A stretch of DNA of 8,896 bases from Glacieibacterium sp038211965. GTDB lineage: Bacteria; Pseudomonadota; Alphaproteobacteria; Sphingomonadales; Sphingomonadaceae. Position 1 is the stretch's first letter, and every line of letters starts with the position of its first letter. The DNA is taken from contig JBBQVB010000106.1 in assembly GCA_038211965.1 (NCBI GenBank), positions 1 through 8,896 on the forward strand, in the 5' to 3' direction. The translations under genes were made by a program, and so were the position numbers. The notes under the pieces are model-generated. The model was given only the letters and a program-made list of their open reading frames with translations. It was not told the origin of the DNA and ran no database searches. Positions 1 to 5,801 of this stretch are shown here, piece after piece.

Positions 1-771
1 GCCTATCTGGTGCGCGGGATCAGCCATAATATCGATTTTCTGGCGAGTCTGATGCGCCATCCGCGCTTTCAGGCTGGCGAAGCAGTGACGACGGCGTTCA
101 TCGCCGAGGAATATCCTGATGGGTTCCACGGCAATCCCGCCAGCGACGCGACGCTGACCGCCGTCATCGCCTGCGCCGCCGTCCTCCACGCCGCCGCCGC
201 CGAGCGTGCGCAGCTCATCGACGGGCAGCTCAACGGCCACGGCGCAGCGTTCGGCGAGGACTGGGTCGTGCAGGTCGGCGGCACCGACCATGCGGTCTCG
301 GTCGGCGACGCGGGCGGCGGTTTCGCGCTGAACATCGACGGCATCGAGCACATGCTGACCACCGACTGGCGTGCGGGGGAACCTCTTTTCCGGGCCCGCG
401 TCGACCGCCGCGAGGTCGTCGTCGCGGTCGATGCGCTGGCGACAGGCTACCGACTAACAACGGCAGGCGCGAGCCACGGCGTGCGCGTGTTGACGCCGCG
501 CGCTGCGGCACTGGCGAAGTTCATGCTGCCCAAAATAGTCCCCGACCTCTCGCGCTTCCTGCTCTGCCCGATGCCGGGGCTGGTGGTGAAGCTCGACGTG
601 CGCGCGGGCGACAAGGTCGAGCCCGGCCAGCCCCTCGCCACGGTCGAGGCGATGAAGATGGAGAACATCCTGCGCGCCGAGAAGGCGGCGATGGTCAAGG
701 AGGTCCGCGTCAAGGCGGGCGACAGCCTCGCGGTCGATGCGGTCATCCTCGAGTTCGAGGTACCGGACTGA
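1..771 (+). CDS. pccA: Propionyl/acyl-CoA carboxylase biotin-carrying alpha subunit, C-terminal part
   Basis: This is the 3' part of a biotin-dependent acyl-CoA carboxylase alpha subunit, open at the left window edge (256 residues visible of a family usually about 660-670). The fragment opens with the RGISHNIDFL and FIAEEYPDGF segments typical of the end of the biotin carboxylase region in PccA proteins. A middle part (about residues 50-170) corresponds to the BT subunit-contact domain. A C-terminal biotinyl domain follows, with PMPGLVV near residue 190 and the biotin attachment motif AMKMEN; the lysine codon is at 655-657 (fragment residue 219). PccA carboxylates its own biotin with ATP and bicarbonate, and the PccB subunit transfers the carboxyl group to propionyl-CoA, giving methylmalonyl-CoA. 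The partner gene is not in the window. A related acyl-CoA carboxylase with another substrate cannot be excluded. No convincing terminator follows within 100 bases. Confidence 0.93.
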   Translation, partial: AYLVRGISHNIDFLASLMRHPRFQAGEAVTTAFIAEEYPDGFHGNPASDATLTAVIACAAVLHAAAAERAQLIDGQLNGHGAAFGEDWVVQVGGTDHAVSVGDAGGGFALNIDGIEHMLTTDWRAGEPLFRARVDRREVVVAVDALATGYRLTTAGASHGVRVLTPRAAALAKFMLPKIVPDLSRFLLCPMPGLVVKLDVRAGDKVEPGQPLATVEAMKMENILRAEKAAMVKEVRVKAGDSLAVDAVILEFEVPD

Positions 772-872
772 ATCCGCCGAACGCGCGGCGTCGTCAACTA
801 AGTCTTGACCAAACCCATGTTATTGCAGGGTTGCGGCCTGTGTGTTGGTCGCAGCTAGCGTAGCGAGACGAC

Positions 873-1837
873 ATGATCTGTAAGGAAGCTGACGACGCGC
901 GTCGCGATATTCGCACGCTCGAACGACTTCTCGCCCTCGATCCCGACGACATGGAGCGCCAGTACCGGATCGGCGACCAGCTCCGATATCTTGCCGCAGG
1001 AATGCGTCACGAACGCGACGTCGCGCACCTGATGAAGCTCCACTACGGCAGCAGCCGCGACTGGGCGGTGCTCCACGATCTGCGGATCGAGCACGACGGC
1101 GACGTCGCGCAGATGACCATCTGCTCATCAACCGCCTACTCGAATTCTGGATCTGCGAGAGCAAGAGCGTCTCGGAAGGCTTGAGCATCGACGCCTACGG
1201 CGACTTCACGACGTTCCACGGCGGTCGACCACGCGGCATGCCGTCGCCGATCGAACAGAACATGCGCCACCTGAAGATCATGCAGCGCCTTCTCGATGCC
1301 GGGGTCGTCCGTCTGCCGACGCGCCTCGGCTTCACCATCCGTCCGGTGCTGAGGAGCCTCGTGCTGATCTCGCCGAAGGCCCGGCTGACGCGTCCGAAGG
1401 CCGCGGTTACCGGTCTCGACAGCGTGATCAAGGCTGACCAGCTCGACGCGACGATCAAGCGCTCGCTCGACGCGGTCGGCGTGTTCCAGCTGGCGAAGCT
1501 TGTCGGACCCGCGACGCTCGACGATGTCGCCCGGAAGGTTGCGGCGTTGCACCGCCCGCATAGTTTCGACTGGGCGCGCCGCTTTCCCGTGCGTCGTACC
1601 TCAGCCCAGGTCGCGCCCCCTGTCGCGCCCCCTGTCGCAGCACCACCGTCGAACGTCATCGCCCTTTCGGCGGCGCGCCCGCCTGCCCCGCCGATCTGCG
1701 CCGCCTGCGCGGTGGTCGTGCCGCAACGCGTCATCGACTATTGTCGGGCGAATGCCGCGCGCTTCGACGACGCGCTATTGTGCCGTGATTGCCAGCCCGC
1801 CCCGGGAGGCGCGCGCGCAATCCCACGCGCTTCGTGA
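873..1837 (+). pseudogene. NERD-domain (nuclease-related) protein, broken by a -1 frameshift
   Basis: The first frame runs from ATG 873 to TGA 1182-1184 (103 codons), but similarity to the family stops at HDGDVAQ (about 1112). From there the next frame reads DDHLLINRLLEFWICESKSV and continues without a stop to 1837. Adding one base inside CAGATGACC (about 1111-1115) would restore a protein of about 321 residues, close to the family length as I recall it. The restored protein has a NERD domain with DHLLIN and the ESK triad of a PD-(D/E)XK-like fold (about residues 80-105). It ends in a Cys-rich module (CAAC about 1698-1709, then YC and CRDC) that looks like a zinc ribbon. The catalytic segment lies just after the shift and is lost in frame 1. 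A TTG at 1181 overlaps the TGA and could allow reinitiation, but that product would lack the motif. NERD proteins are presumed DNA-processing factors of unclear role. A sequencing error remains possible. Confidence 0.85.
1610..1633 (+). repeat. Tandem 12-bp duplication coding a VAPP linker
   Basis: The 12-mer GTCGCGCCCCCT occurs twice head to tail (1610-1621 and 1622-1633), followed by a partial third copy. It encodes VAPPVAPP, then VAAPP, in the proline-rich linker between the NERD core and the Cys-rich C-terminal module. It is a probable slippage product that keeps the reading frame. Confidence 0.8.
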
Positions 1838-1907
1838 CACTGACCGCACCGGAAGGTTCGATAGTCCTCGTGTAGCCACCACTCCGTCGACCGGCGTCAA
1901 CGTAACC

Positions 1908-1921
1908 TTCATACGTATGAA
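1908..1921. promoter_or_regulatory. 14-bp perfect palindrome, candidate operator
   Basis: TTCATACGTATGAA is a perfect dyad with no central spacer. It lies in the noncoding spacer between the NERD remnant and the DUF3494 gene, about 165 bases upstream of ATG 2085. It is AT-rich in a GC-rich neighbourhood, which fits a protein-binding site. I do not recognise it as the site of a named regulator. Confidence 0.35.
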
Positions 1922-1922
1922 A

Positions 1923-1976
1923 CAGTAAGAATAACAGCAGTAAGTTTTACTTAAACAGTACTTACACACCGCTTAC
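1923..1976. repeat. Cluster of GTAAG / CTTAC half-sites around a small hairpin
   Basis: CAGTAAG occurs at 1923-1929 and 1938-1944. The opposite orientation CTTAC occurs at 1961-1965 and 1972-1976. Between them lies TAAGT-TTT-ACTTA (1941-1953), a 5-bp inverted repeat with a 3-base loop. The arrangement is roughly symmetric, with plus-oriented motifs to the left and minus-oriented motifs to the right. This suggests a multi-site operator or a promoter-upstream region for the gene at 2085. It may also be simple AT-rich degeneracy. Confidence 0.35.
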
Positions 1977-1998
1977 AACGATGACGAAGATTCTTCCC

Positions 1999-2027
1999 TT
2001 GCTGCGTTTTTCTACGGAACTGATACT
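1999..2027 (+). promoter_or_regulatory. Candidate sigma-70-type promoter for the DUF3494 gene
   Basis: TTGCTG (1999-2004) and GATACT (2022-2027) are separated by 17 bases and match the -35 and -10 consensus in part (4 of 6 positions each). Transcription would start near 2034, giving a leader of about 50 bases. The match is modest. No sigma-54 signature with GG-N10-GC spacing was found upstream of this gene, unlike the two other surface-protein genes in the window. Confidence 0.3.
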
Positions 2028-2057
2028 TGGGTTCGATCATTTCTTGCAATGATAGAG

Positions 2058-2069
2058 AGGTTTTAACCT
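2058..2069 (+). promoter_or_regulatory. Leader inverted repeat just upstream of the DUF3494 ribosome binding site
   Basis: AGGTT-TT-AACCT forms a 5-bp dyad immediately before the G-rich Shine-Dalgarno stretch GGGGG (2072-2076), which sits 8 bases before ATG 2085. It would act in RNA only as a tight small hairpin, or in DNA as an operator half. Functional meaning is uncertain. Confidence 0.25.
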
Positions 2070-2084
2070 TCGGGGGTAGAGAAC

Positions 2085-2954
2085 ATGCCAGGCACACTGA
2101 ATCGTTGCGCAACCTTCGGCATTTACTTGCTGATTGCCTTTCCCACCTCAGTTACCGGTGCAACGCGCCTCGGCGCGGCCGCGGACTTCGCATTGCTCGG
2201 TGCGGCGGCTGTGACCAATAGCGGCGCGAGCGCGGTCAGGGGCGACATGGGCGTGTCGCCCGGCGTGTCCATGACCGGACTCGACACGGTCGCCCACAAT
2301 GGCGGCGTGCACGCCAACGATGTCGTCGCGGTGACGGCACAAGGTGCCGCTGGGTCCGCCTACGACAGCCTGTCGGCACTGGCCTTCGACGTCGATCTCT
2401 CGGGCACCGATCTGGGATCGCTCGGCAGCCTGCCGCCCGGGGTTTATCGCTTCGCCACTGCCGCCGAGCTTACCGGCGCGCTGATCCTCGACTTCGCGGG
2501 CCATCAGGCCCAGCCGTTCGTCTTCCAGATCGGCACTGCACTGACAACCATCGCCGCGTCGCAGTTGACCGTGATCAACGGCAGCGCCGACAGCGCGATC
2601 TACTGGCTGGTCGGCAGTTCGGCGACGCTCGGCGCGGGCTCGACCTTCGTCGGCAACGTCATCGCCGATCAAAGTATCACGCTGGCCGACGGCGCGCGCA
2701 TCCTGTGCGGCCGCGGACTGGCGCTGCACGGCGCACTGACGATGATCGCGAACCTCGTCTCGAACGACTGCGCGGCAGGTGATCTCGGCAGCGGGCTCGG
2801 CGATTTCGGCAGTCATGGCTACGATGGTTTCGGCAATGGCGGTGTGTCGACCGCGCCAGAGCCTGGGACCTGGGCGATGCTGCTGACCGGCTTCGGCGCG
2901 GTTGGCGGGCTGGCGCGGCGCAGGCGTCAGGCGGCCCACTCGTCCCGTTTGTAG
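2085..2954 (+). CDS. DUF3494 ice-binding-fold protein with PEPxxWA-CTERM tail
   Basis: This is a secreted protein of 289 residues. Residues 1-26 form a signal peptide with a cut after TGA (TSVTGA/TRLG). Residues 28-228 match the ice-binding-like (DUF3494) beta-solenoid family: LGAAADFALLGAAAVTNSG, a GDMGVSPG turn, LPPGVYRF, FVFQIGTALTT, YWLVGSSATLGAGSTFVG and a closing GRGLALHGALTM. Two cysteines (208, 229) could form a disulphide. A glycine-rich linker (231-256) leads to PEPGTW (258-263), a hydrophobic segment and the Arg cluster 278-281, the exosortase sorting tail. Members of this fold bind ice in cold-adapted microbes, but many homologues are adhesin-like or of unknown role. The ATG at 2085 is supported by GGGGG at 2072-2076. 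The last eight codons lie inside the convergent serB, and the residues after the Arg cluster look like read-on. The PEP-CTERM route implies export to the outer surface or the extracellular matrix. Confidence 0.88.
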   Translation: MPGTLNRCATFGIYLLIAFPTSVTGATRLGAAADFALLGAAAVTNSGASAVRGDMGVSPGVSMTGLDTVAHNGGVHANDVVAVTAQGAAGSAYDSLSALAFDVDLSGTDLGSLGSLPPGVYRFATAAELTGALILDFAGHQAQPFVFQIGTALTTIAASQLTVINGSADSAIYWLVGSSATLGAGSTFVGNVIADQSITLADGARILCGRGLALHGALTMIANLVSNDCAAGDLGSGLGDFGSHGYDGFGNGGVSTAPEPGTWAMLLTGFGAVGGLARRRRQAAHSSRL

Positions 2955-3793
2955 CCCTGCGCCCACAGCAGCGCGGTAAGGTCGCCGTGGCGGATGTGCG
3001 CGGCGGCCGCCGCTGCAGCCTTGGGCTTCGCGTGAAAGGCAATTCCTAACCCCGCCGCTTCGAGCATGGGGATGTCGTTCGCGCCGTCGCCCACCGCGAG
3101 GCAGGCCGCCAGCGGGACGCCCGCCGCGACGAGTTCGGCATGCTTGGTCGCGGCATCGACAACCGGCCGCGCCACTGTCCCGGTCAGCCGCCCGCCGACG
3201 ATGTCGAGGCGATTGGCGACGACGCGGTCGAAACCGATTTCCGCCCCCACCGGCCCGGCGAACGCAGTGAAGCCGCCCGACACGAGGATCGTCCGCGCGC
3301 CCGCCACGCGCATTGTCGCGACCAGCGTCCGCGCGCCCGGGGTCAGGCGCACCCGCTCGATACGGCAGCGATCGAGCAACACCGCATCGAGGCCCGCCAG
3401 CAAAGCGACGCGCGCGTCGAGCGCCGCGACGAAATCGAGTTCGCCGCGCATCGCGCGCTCGGTGACGGCGGCGACCTCGGCCTTCCGCCCGGCATAGTCG
3501 GCGAGTTCGTCGATGCACTCGCACGCGATCATCGTCGAATCCATGTCGGCGATCAGCAGCCGCCGGCGGCGCGCGCGCGCGTCCTGAACGACGACGTCAC
3601 GCTGCGGCAACGCGCCTTCGAGCGCGGCGCGCGCGGTGGCCTGCGCTAGCCCGGCAAAACCGATGTCCGCCGCCGCCCCCGCGTCGAGCCAGTGTGCGCG
3701 ACCGACCTCCCCGCCGCACTCGCGCAACGCATCGCTTGCCGTCGCGGCGTCGCCCGCCGACAAGCCATCTCCGATCAGCGTGGCGATGAGCAT
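2927..3793 (-). CDS. serB: Phosphoserine phosphatase SerB
   Basis: SerB hydrolyses O-phosphoserine to serine, the last step of the phosphorylated serine pathway in the cytoplasm. The 288-residue protein shows all HAD-superfamily motifs: DMDST (83-87, nucleophile D83), SGG (172-174), the lysine of TKHAEL (217) and GDGANDIPML (235-244). An N-terminal region of about 75 residues has a weak ACT-like look, as in other alphaproteobacterial SerB proteins. The frame is open further upstream to 3916. I chose ATG 3793 because MLIATLIGDG is the natural start and a strong ribosome site precedes it, while the upstream extension is Ala-rich and would lie within miaA. The start codon overlaps that of the divergent miaA. 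The 3' end overlaps the DUF3494 gene by 28 bases. Confidence 0.95.
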   Translation of the reverse strand: MLIATLIGDGLSAGDAATASDALRECGGEVGRAHWLDAGAAADIGFAGLAQATARAALEGALPQRDVVVQDARARRRRLLIADMDSTMIACECIDELADYAGRKAEVAAVTERAMRGELDFVAALDARVALLAGLDAVLLDRCRIERVRLTPGARTLVATMRVAGARTILVSGGFTAFAGPVGAEIGFDRVVANRLDIVGGRLTGTVARPVVDAATKHAELVAAGVPLAACLAVGDGANDIPMLEAAGLGIAFHAKPKAAAAAAAHIRHGDLTALLWAQGYKRDEWAA

Positions 3794-4745
3794 GGCCGAC
3801 CCTTCCCTTCCGGCGTCGAACGCCCCTCGCGTCGGCGTTATCGCGGGCGCGACGGCGACCGGCAAGTCGGCGCTGGCGCTCGCGGTCGCCGAGCGTCTCG
3901 GCGCGGTCATCGTCAACGCCGATGCCAGCCAACTCTATGCCGACCTGCCGATCCTCAGCGCGCAGCCGACCGCTGCCGACCGGGCGCGCGTGTCGCATCG
4001 GCTGTACGGCGTGCTCGACGGTGCCGAGGCTGGCTCGGCGGCATCGTGGGCGGCGCTGGCGCGGCGCGAGATCGACGCCGCGACCGCGAGCGGGCGCCTG
4101 CCGCTGCTCGTCGGTGGCAACGGGCTGTACCTGCGTGCGCTGCTCGACGGCATTGCCGACGTTCCCGAGATCCACGCGGGGGTGCGTGCGGCGGTGCGCG
4201 CGCTCGACCCCACCGCCGCGCGCGCGGCGCTGGAGATCGAGGACGCCGCCGCCGCAGCGCGCCTGCATCCCGCCGACCGGCAGCGCACGCTGCGCGCCCT
4301 CGAAGTCGTGCGCGCGACAGGCCGGACGCTGGCGGGGTGGCAGTCGGTCGGCGCGGTCGGGCTGTCGGCGACGCACTGCGTCCGTGCCGTCGTCGTGACC
4401 CGCGACCGCGACAAGGTGCACGCACGCTGCGCGGTGCGCGTCGAAGCGATGTTGGGCAGCGGCGTGCTCGACGAGGTGGCGACGCTACTCGCGCGCGGCC
4501 TGCCCGCCGACCGCCCGGTGCTGCGCACCATCGGGGTGCCGCCGCTGGCGACCTATCTGGCGGGCGACGCCAGCCTCGCCGAGGCCGGCGCGCGGTTGCT
4601 GTCGGACACGCGCCACTACGCCAAGCGCCAGGCGACGTGGTGGCGCAACCAGCAGCCGCACTGGCGACGGATCACCGGCGCGCCCGACGACCGCGCGAAT
4701 GCCGATGAGGTGTCGGAATATATTACACACGGCGACGACCGGTAG
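3792..4745 (+). CDS. miaA: tRNA dimethylallyltransferase MiaA
   Basis: MiaA transfers a dimethylallyl group to N6 of A37 in tRNAs that read UNN codons. The protein has 317 residues from ATG 3792, or 319 from ATG 3786; the family is usually 300-320. The P-loop is GATATGKS (19-26), the conserved Asp is D44 in VNADASQLY, and HRLYGV (69-74), LVGGNGLYL (106-114), the HPADRQR block (159-165) and the C-terminal DTRHYAKRQATWWRN (272-286) follow the family. In the block normally LVGGTxLY, the catalytic Thr (Thr101 of E. coli) is replaced by Asn110, which is unusual. Ser after the conserved Asp is also Ala45. No strong Shine-Dalgarno precedes either start. The promoter must lie inside serB because the start codons overlap. 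The 3' end carries a candidate enhancer site for the next gene. Confidence 0.93.
   Translation: MADPSLPASNAPRVGVIAGATATGKSALALAVAERLGAVIVNADASQLYADLPILSAQPTAADRARVSHRLYGVLDGAEAGSAASWAALARREIDAATASGRLPLLVGGNGLYLRALLDGIADVPEIHAGVRAAVRALDPTAARAALEIEDAAAAARLHPADRQRTLRALEVVRATGRTLAGWQSVGAVGLSATHCVRAVVVTRDRDKVHARCAVRVEAMLGSGVLDEVATLLARGLPADRPVLRTIGVPPLATYLAGDASLAEAGARLLSDTRHYAKRQATWWRNQQPHWRRITGAPDDRANADEVSEYITHGDDR
3800..3811 (-). promoter_or_regulatory. Strong ribosome binding site that sets the serB start
   Basis: On the minus strand the sequence GGAAGGGAAGGG ends 6 bases before ATG 3793-3791. It gives two overlapping purine-rich Shine-Dalgarno options and supports this start over the longer open frame. 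On the plus strand the same bases code for the N-terminus of MiaA. Confidence 0.65.
4711..4727 (+). promoter_or_regulatory. Candidate enhancer (activator) site for the sigma-54 promoter at 4780
   Basis: TGTCGGAATATATTACA has the form TGT-N11-ACA over 17 bp. It shares TGTCGG-N6-TTACA with a site upstream of the second sigma-54 promoter (5745-5761). Its centre lies about 88 bases upstream of the predicted transcription start, in the range used by NtrC-type activators of sigma-54. It lies in the last codons of miaA. The regulator is inferred, perhaps PrsR. Confidence 0.45.
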
Positions 4746-4746
4746 C

Positions 4747-4771
4747 CGCCAAGTCGTTGGTCGGCTTGGCG
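4747..4771 (+). terminator. Hairpin just after the miaA stop, possible terminator or operator
   Basis: CGCCAAG (4747-4753) pairs with CTTGGCG (4765-4771) around an 11-base loop, beginning 2 bases after the miaA stop codon. No T-run follows, so intrinsic termination would be weak. It ends 9 bases before the sigma-54 -24 element, so it may instead insulate or bind protein. Confidence 0.35.
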
Positions 4772-4779
4772 ACCCGGCC

Positions 4780-4796
4780 TTGGCACGGGCATTGCA
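4780..4796 (+). promoter_or_regulatory. Sigma-54 (RpoN) -24/-12 promoter of the PEPxxWA-CTERM gene
   Basis: TTGGCACGGGCATTGCA matches YTGGCACGRNNNTTGCW at every defined position. The invariant GG (4782-4783) and GC (4794-4795) are separated by exactly 10 bases. Transcription should start near 4807, giving a 65-base leader before ATG 4872. Sigma-54 promoters need an ATP-driven activator bound upstream. In other PEP-CTERM bacteria that role is linked to PrsK/PrsR. Confidence 0.85.
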
Positions 4797-4871
4797 TGCC
4801 AATCCTGTGATCGTTGCGGCGCTGTGCGGTGACGGTCGTTTGTTGCGTCCAGTTGCGTAGAGGGTAAAATC

Positions 4872-5627
4872 ATGTTTCGGACTTCGCTTGTTGCGGGGGC
4901 ACTCGTCGCGTTCGCCGCCGTTCCGGCCAATGCGGTCACCAATCTCATCGTCAACGGCAGCTTCGAGGCCGCCGCGCCCGGCACCGGCGGCTTCGCCGGC
5001 TGGACGCTGACCAACACGCCGTCGGGCGTCGGGGCCGATCAGGCCGCCAGCGTCATCGGCTACAACAACACCAACAGCTACCCGACCGGAGCCTATGGCG
5101 AGTCGGTCAGCCCCGACAATGCGCCGTCGGCAAGCCCCGATGCAGTCGGCAGCCAGGGCGCCTATTTCGTCGGCGACTATTCGAGCAACGAGTCGATCTC
5201 GCAGCTCACCCTGCTCCAGGTCGGCAACTACCGCCTCGGCTTCAGCTATTACCTGACCGCCAACGGCCTCGCGAACGTCAACAATTCGAGCATCGACGCG
5301 ACGATCATCGGTGTGCCCGTCGCCTCGACCGCGATTACCGGTGCCTCGACCGGGCAGACGTGGTTCTACACCTCGGGCGTCGCGCAGATCACGCTGGCGG
5401 GCTATTACAACACCGCGTTTGCTTTCAATTCGAACGGTTTCCCGTCGAAGGATGTCGTCATCGACCGCGTCTTCGCCTTTGCGACGACCGACACGGCGAC
5501 CGTGCTGATCCCGCCGACGCCGACGCAGGCGGTTCCCGAGCCGGCTGCGTGGGCGCTGCTGCTGACCGGCTTCGCGATGGTCGGTGGCGTGATGCGTCGC
5601 CGCACCCCGGGCCGCATCGCCGCCTGA
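4872..5627 (+). CDS. Secreted PEPxxWA-CTERM surface protein
   Basis: The 251-residue protein has a signal peptide (1-21, cut after PANA), then NLIVNGSFEA (24-33), the opening strand typical of carbohydrate-binding-like or DUF642-like beta-sandwich secreted proteins. A Ser/Asn/Gly/Thr-rich extracellular body without cysteines follows (to about 215). The exosortase tail is PEPAAW (222-227), a hydrophobic stretch LLLTGFAMVGGV and RRR (242-244). A processing enzyme would cut near PEP and release or anchor the protein at the surface. No enzymatic motif is visible. AGAGGG (4859-4864) lies 7 bases before ATG. A consensus sigma-54 promoter precedes the gene and a strong terminator follows, so it is a single-gene unit. 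The DNA coding the tail is nearly identical (24 of 25 bases) to that of the DUF3494 gene. The binding partner is unknown; a role in matrix or cell aggregation is inferred from the family. Confidence 0.88.
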   Translation: MFRTSLVAGALVAFAAVPANAVTNLIVNGSFEAAAPGTGGFAGWTLTNTPSGVGADQAASVIGYNNTNSYPTGAYGESVSPDNAPSASPDAVGSQGAYFVGDYSSNESISQLTLLQVGNYRLGFSYYLTANGLANVNNSSIDATIIGVPVASTAITGASTGQTWFYTSGVAQITLAGYYNTAFAFNSNGFPSKDVVIDRVFAFATTDTATVLIPPTPTQAVPEPAAWALLLTGFAMVGGVMRRRTPGRIAA

Positions 5628-5645
5628 TCGTCGGACGCTGAACCA

Positions 5646-5679
5646 GCCCCGCGCGGAGCGATCCGCGCGGGGCTTTTTT
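5646..5679 (+). terminator. Strong intrinsic terminator after the PEPxxWA-CTERM gene
   Basis: GCCCCGCGCGGA (5646-5657) pairs perfectly with TCCGCGCGGGGC (5662-5673) around a GCGA tetraloop of the GNRA type, followed at once by six T (5674-5679). It lies 19 bases after the stop codon. It separates this unit from the choice-of-anchor gene, so the second sigma-54 promoter is needed. Confidence 0.95.
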
Positions 5680-5744
5680 GCGCCCGCCGCAGATCGTCGA
5701 CGATACCCCCGCCGCCTGTCGCGCCGCAAATAGTTAACAAAAAC

Positions 5745-5761
5745 TGTCGGCAATCTTTACA
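5745..5761 (+). promoter_or_regulatory. Candidate enhancer (activator) site for the sigma-54 promoter at 5802
   Basis: TGTCGGCAATCTTTACA has the same TGTCGG-N6-TTACA, TGT-N11-ACA form as the site at 4711-4727. Its centre lies about 76 bases upstream of the predicted start. The two sites differ in distance by 12 bases, roughly one helical turn, so they would face a similar side of the DNA. Function is inferred from position and recurrence. Confidence 0.45.
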
Positions 5762-5801
5762 TTTCCGAAACCTTTTCGGTTTGCCATCGAACTGACTCGG
5801 T

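Noticed and set aside
1610..1633. Tandem 12-bp repeat as a possible CRISPR or phase-variation tract
   Set aside because: There are only two in-frame copies coding a proline linker. The length is a multiple of three and cannot cause the frameshift seen 500 bases upstream.
2026..2050. Possible sigma-54 promoter before the DUF3494 gene (TTGG ... TTGCA)
   Set aside because: The GG and GC elements are separated by 14 bases instead of 10, and the CAC after TGG is missing. Sigma-54 does not tolerate such spacing.
2148..3524. 458-codon minus-strand open frame crossing the DUF3494 gene and serB
   Set aside because: It overlaps serB in a different frame on the same strand and is Arg-rich in the way of a GC-rich shadow frame. 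No recognisable domain is present.
3794..3916. Upstream extension of serB to an ATG at 3916 (41 more residues)
   Set aside because: The extension is Ala/Pro/Arg-rich antisense of the MiaA P-loop region, has no family similarity, and a strong ribosome site supports the start at 3793.
4485..5753. 422-codon minus-strand open frame over the miaA end and the PEPxxWA-CTERM gene
   Set aside because: It is antisense to two supported genes and passes through both the sigma-54 promoter and the strong terminator hairpin. Its composition is that of a shadow frame.
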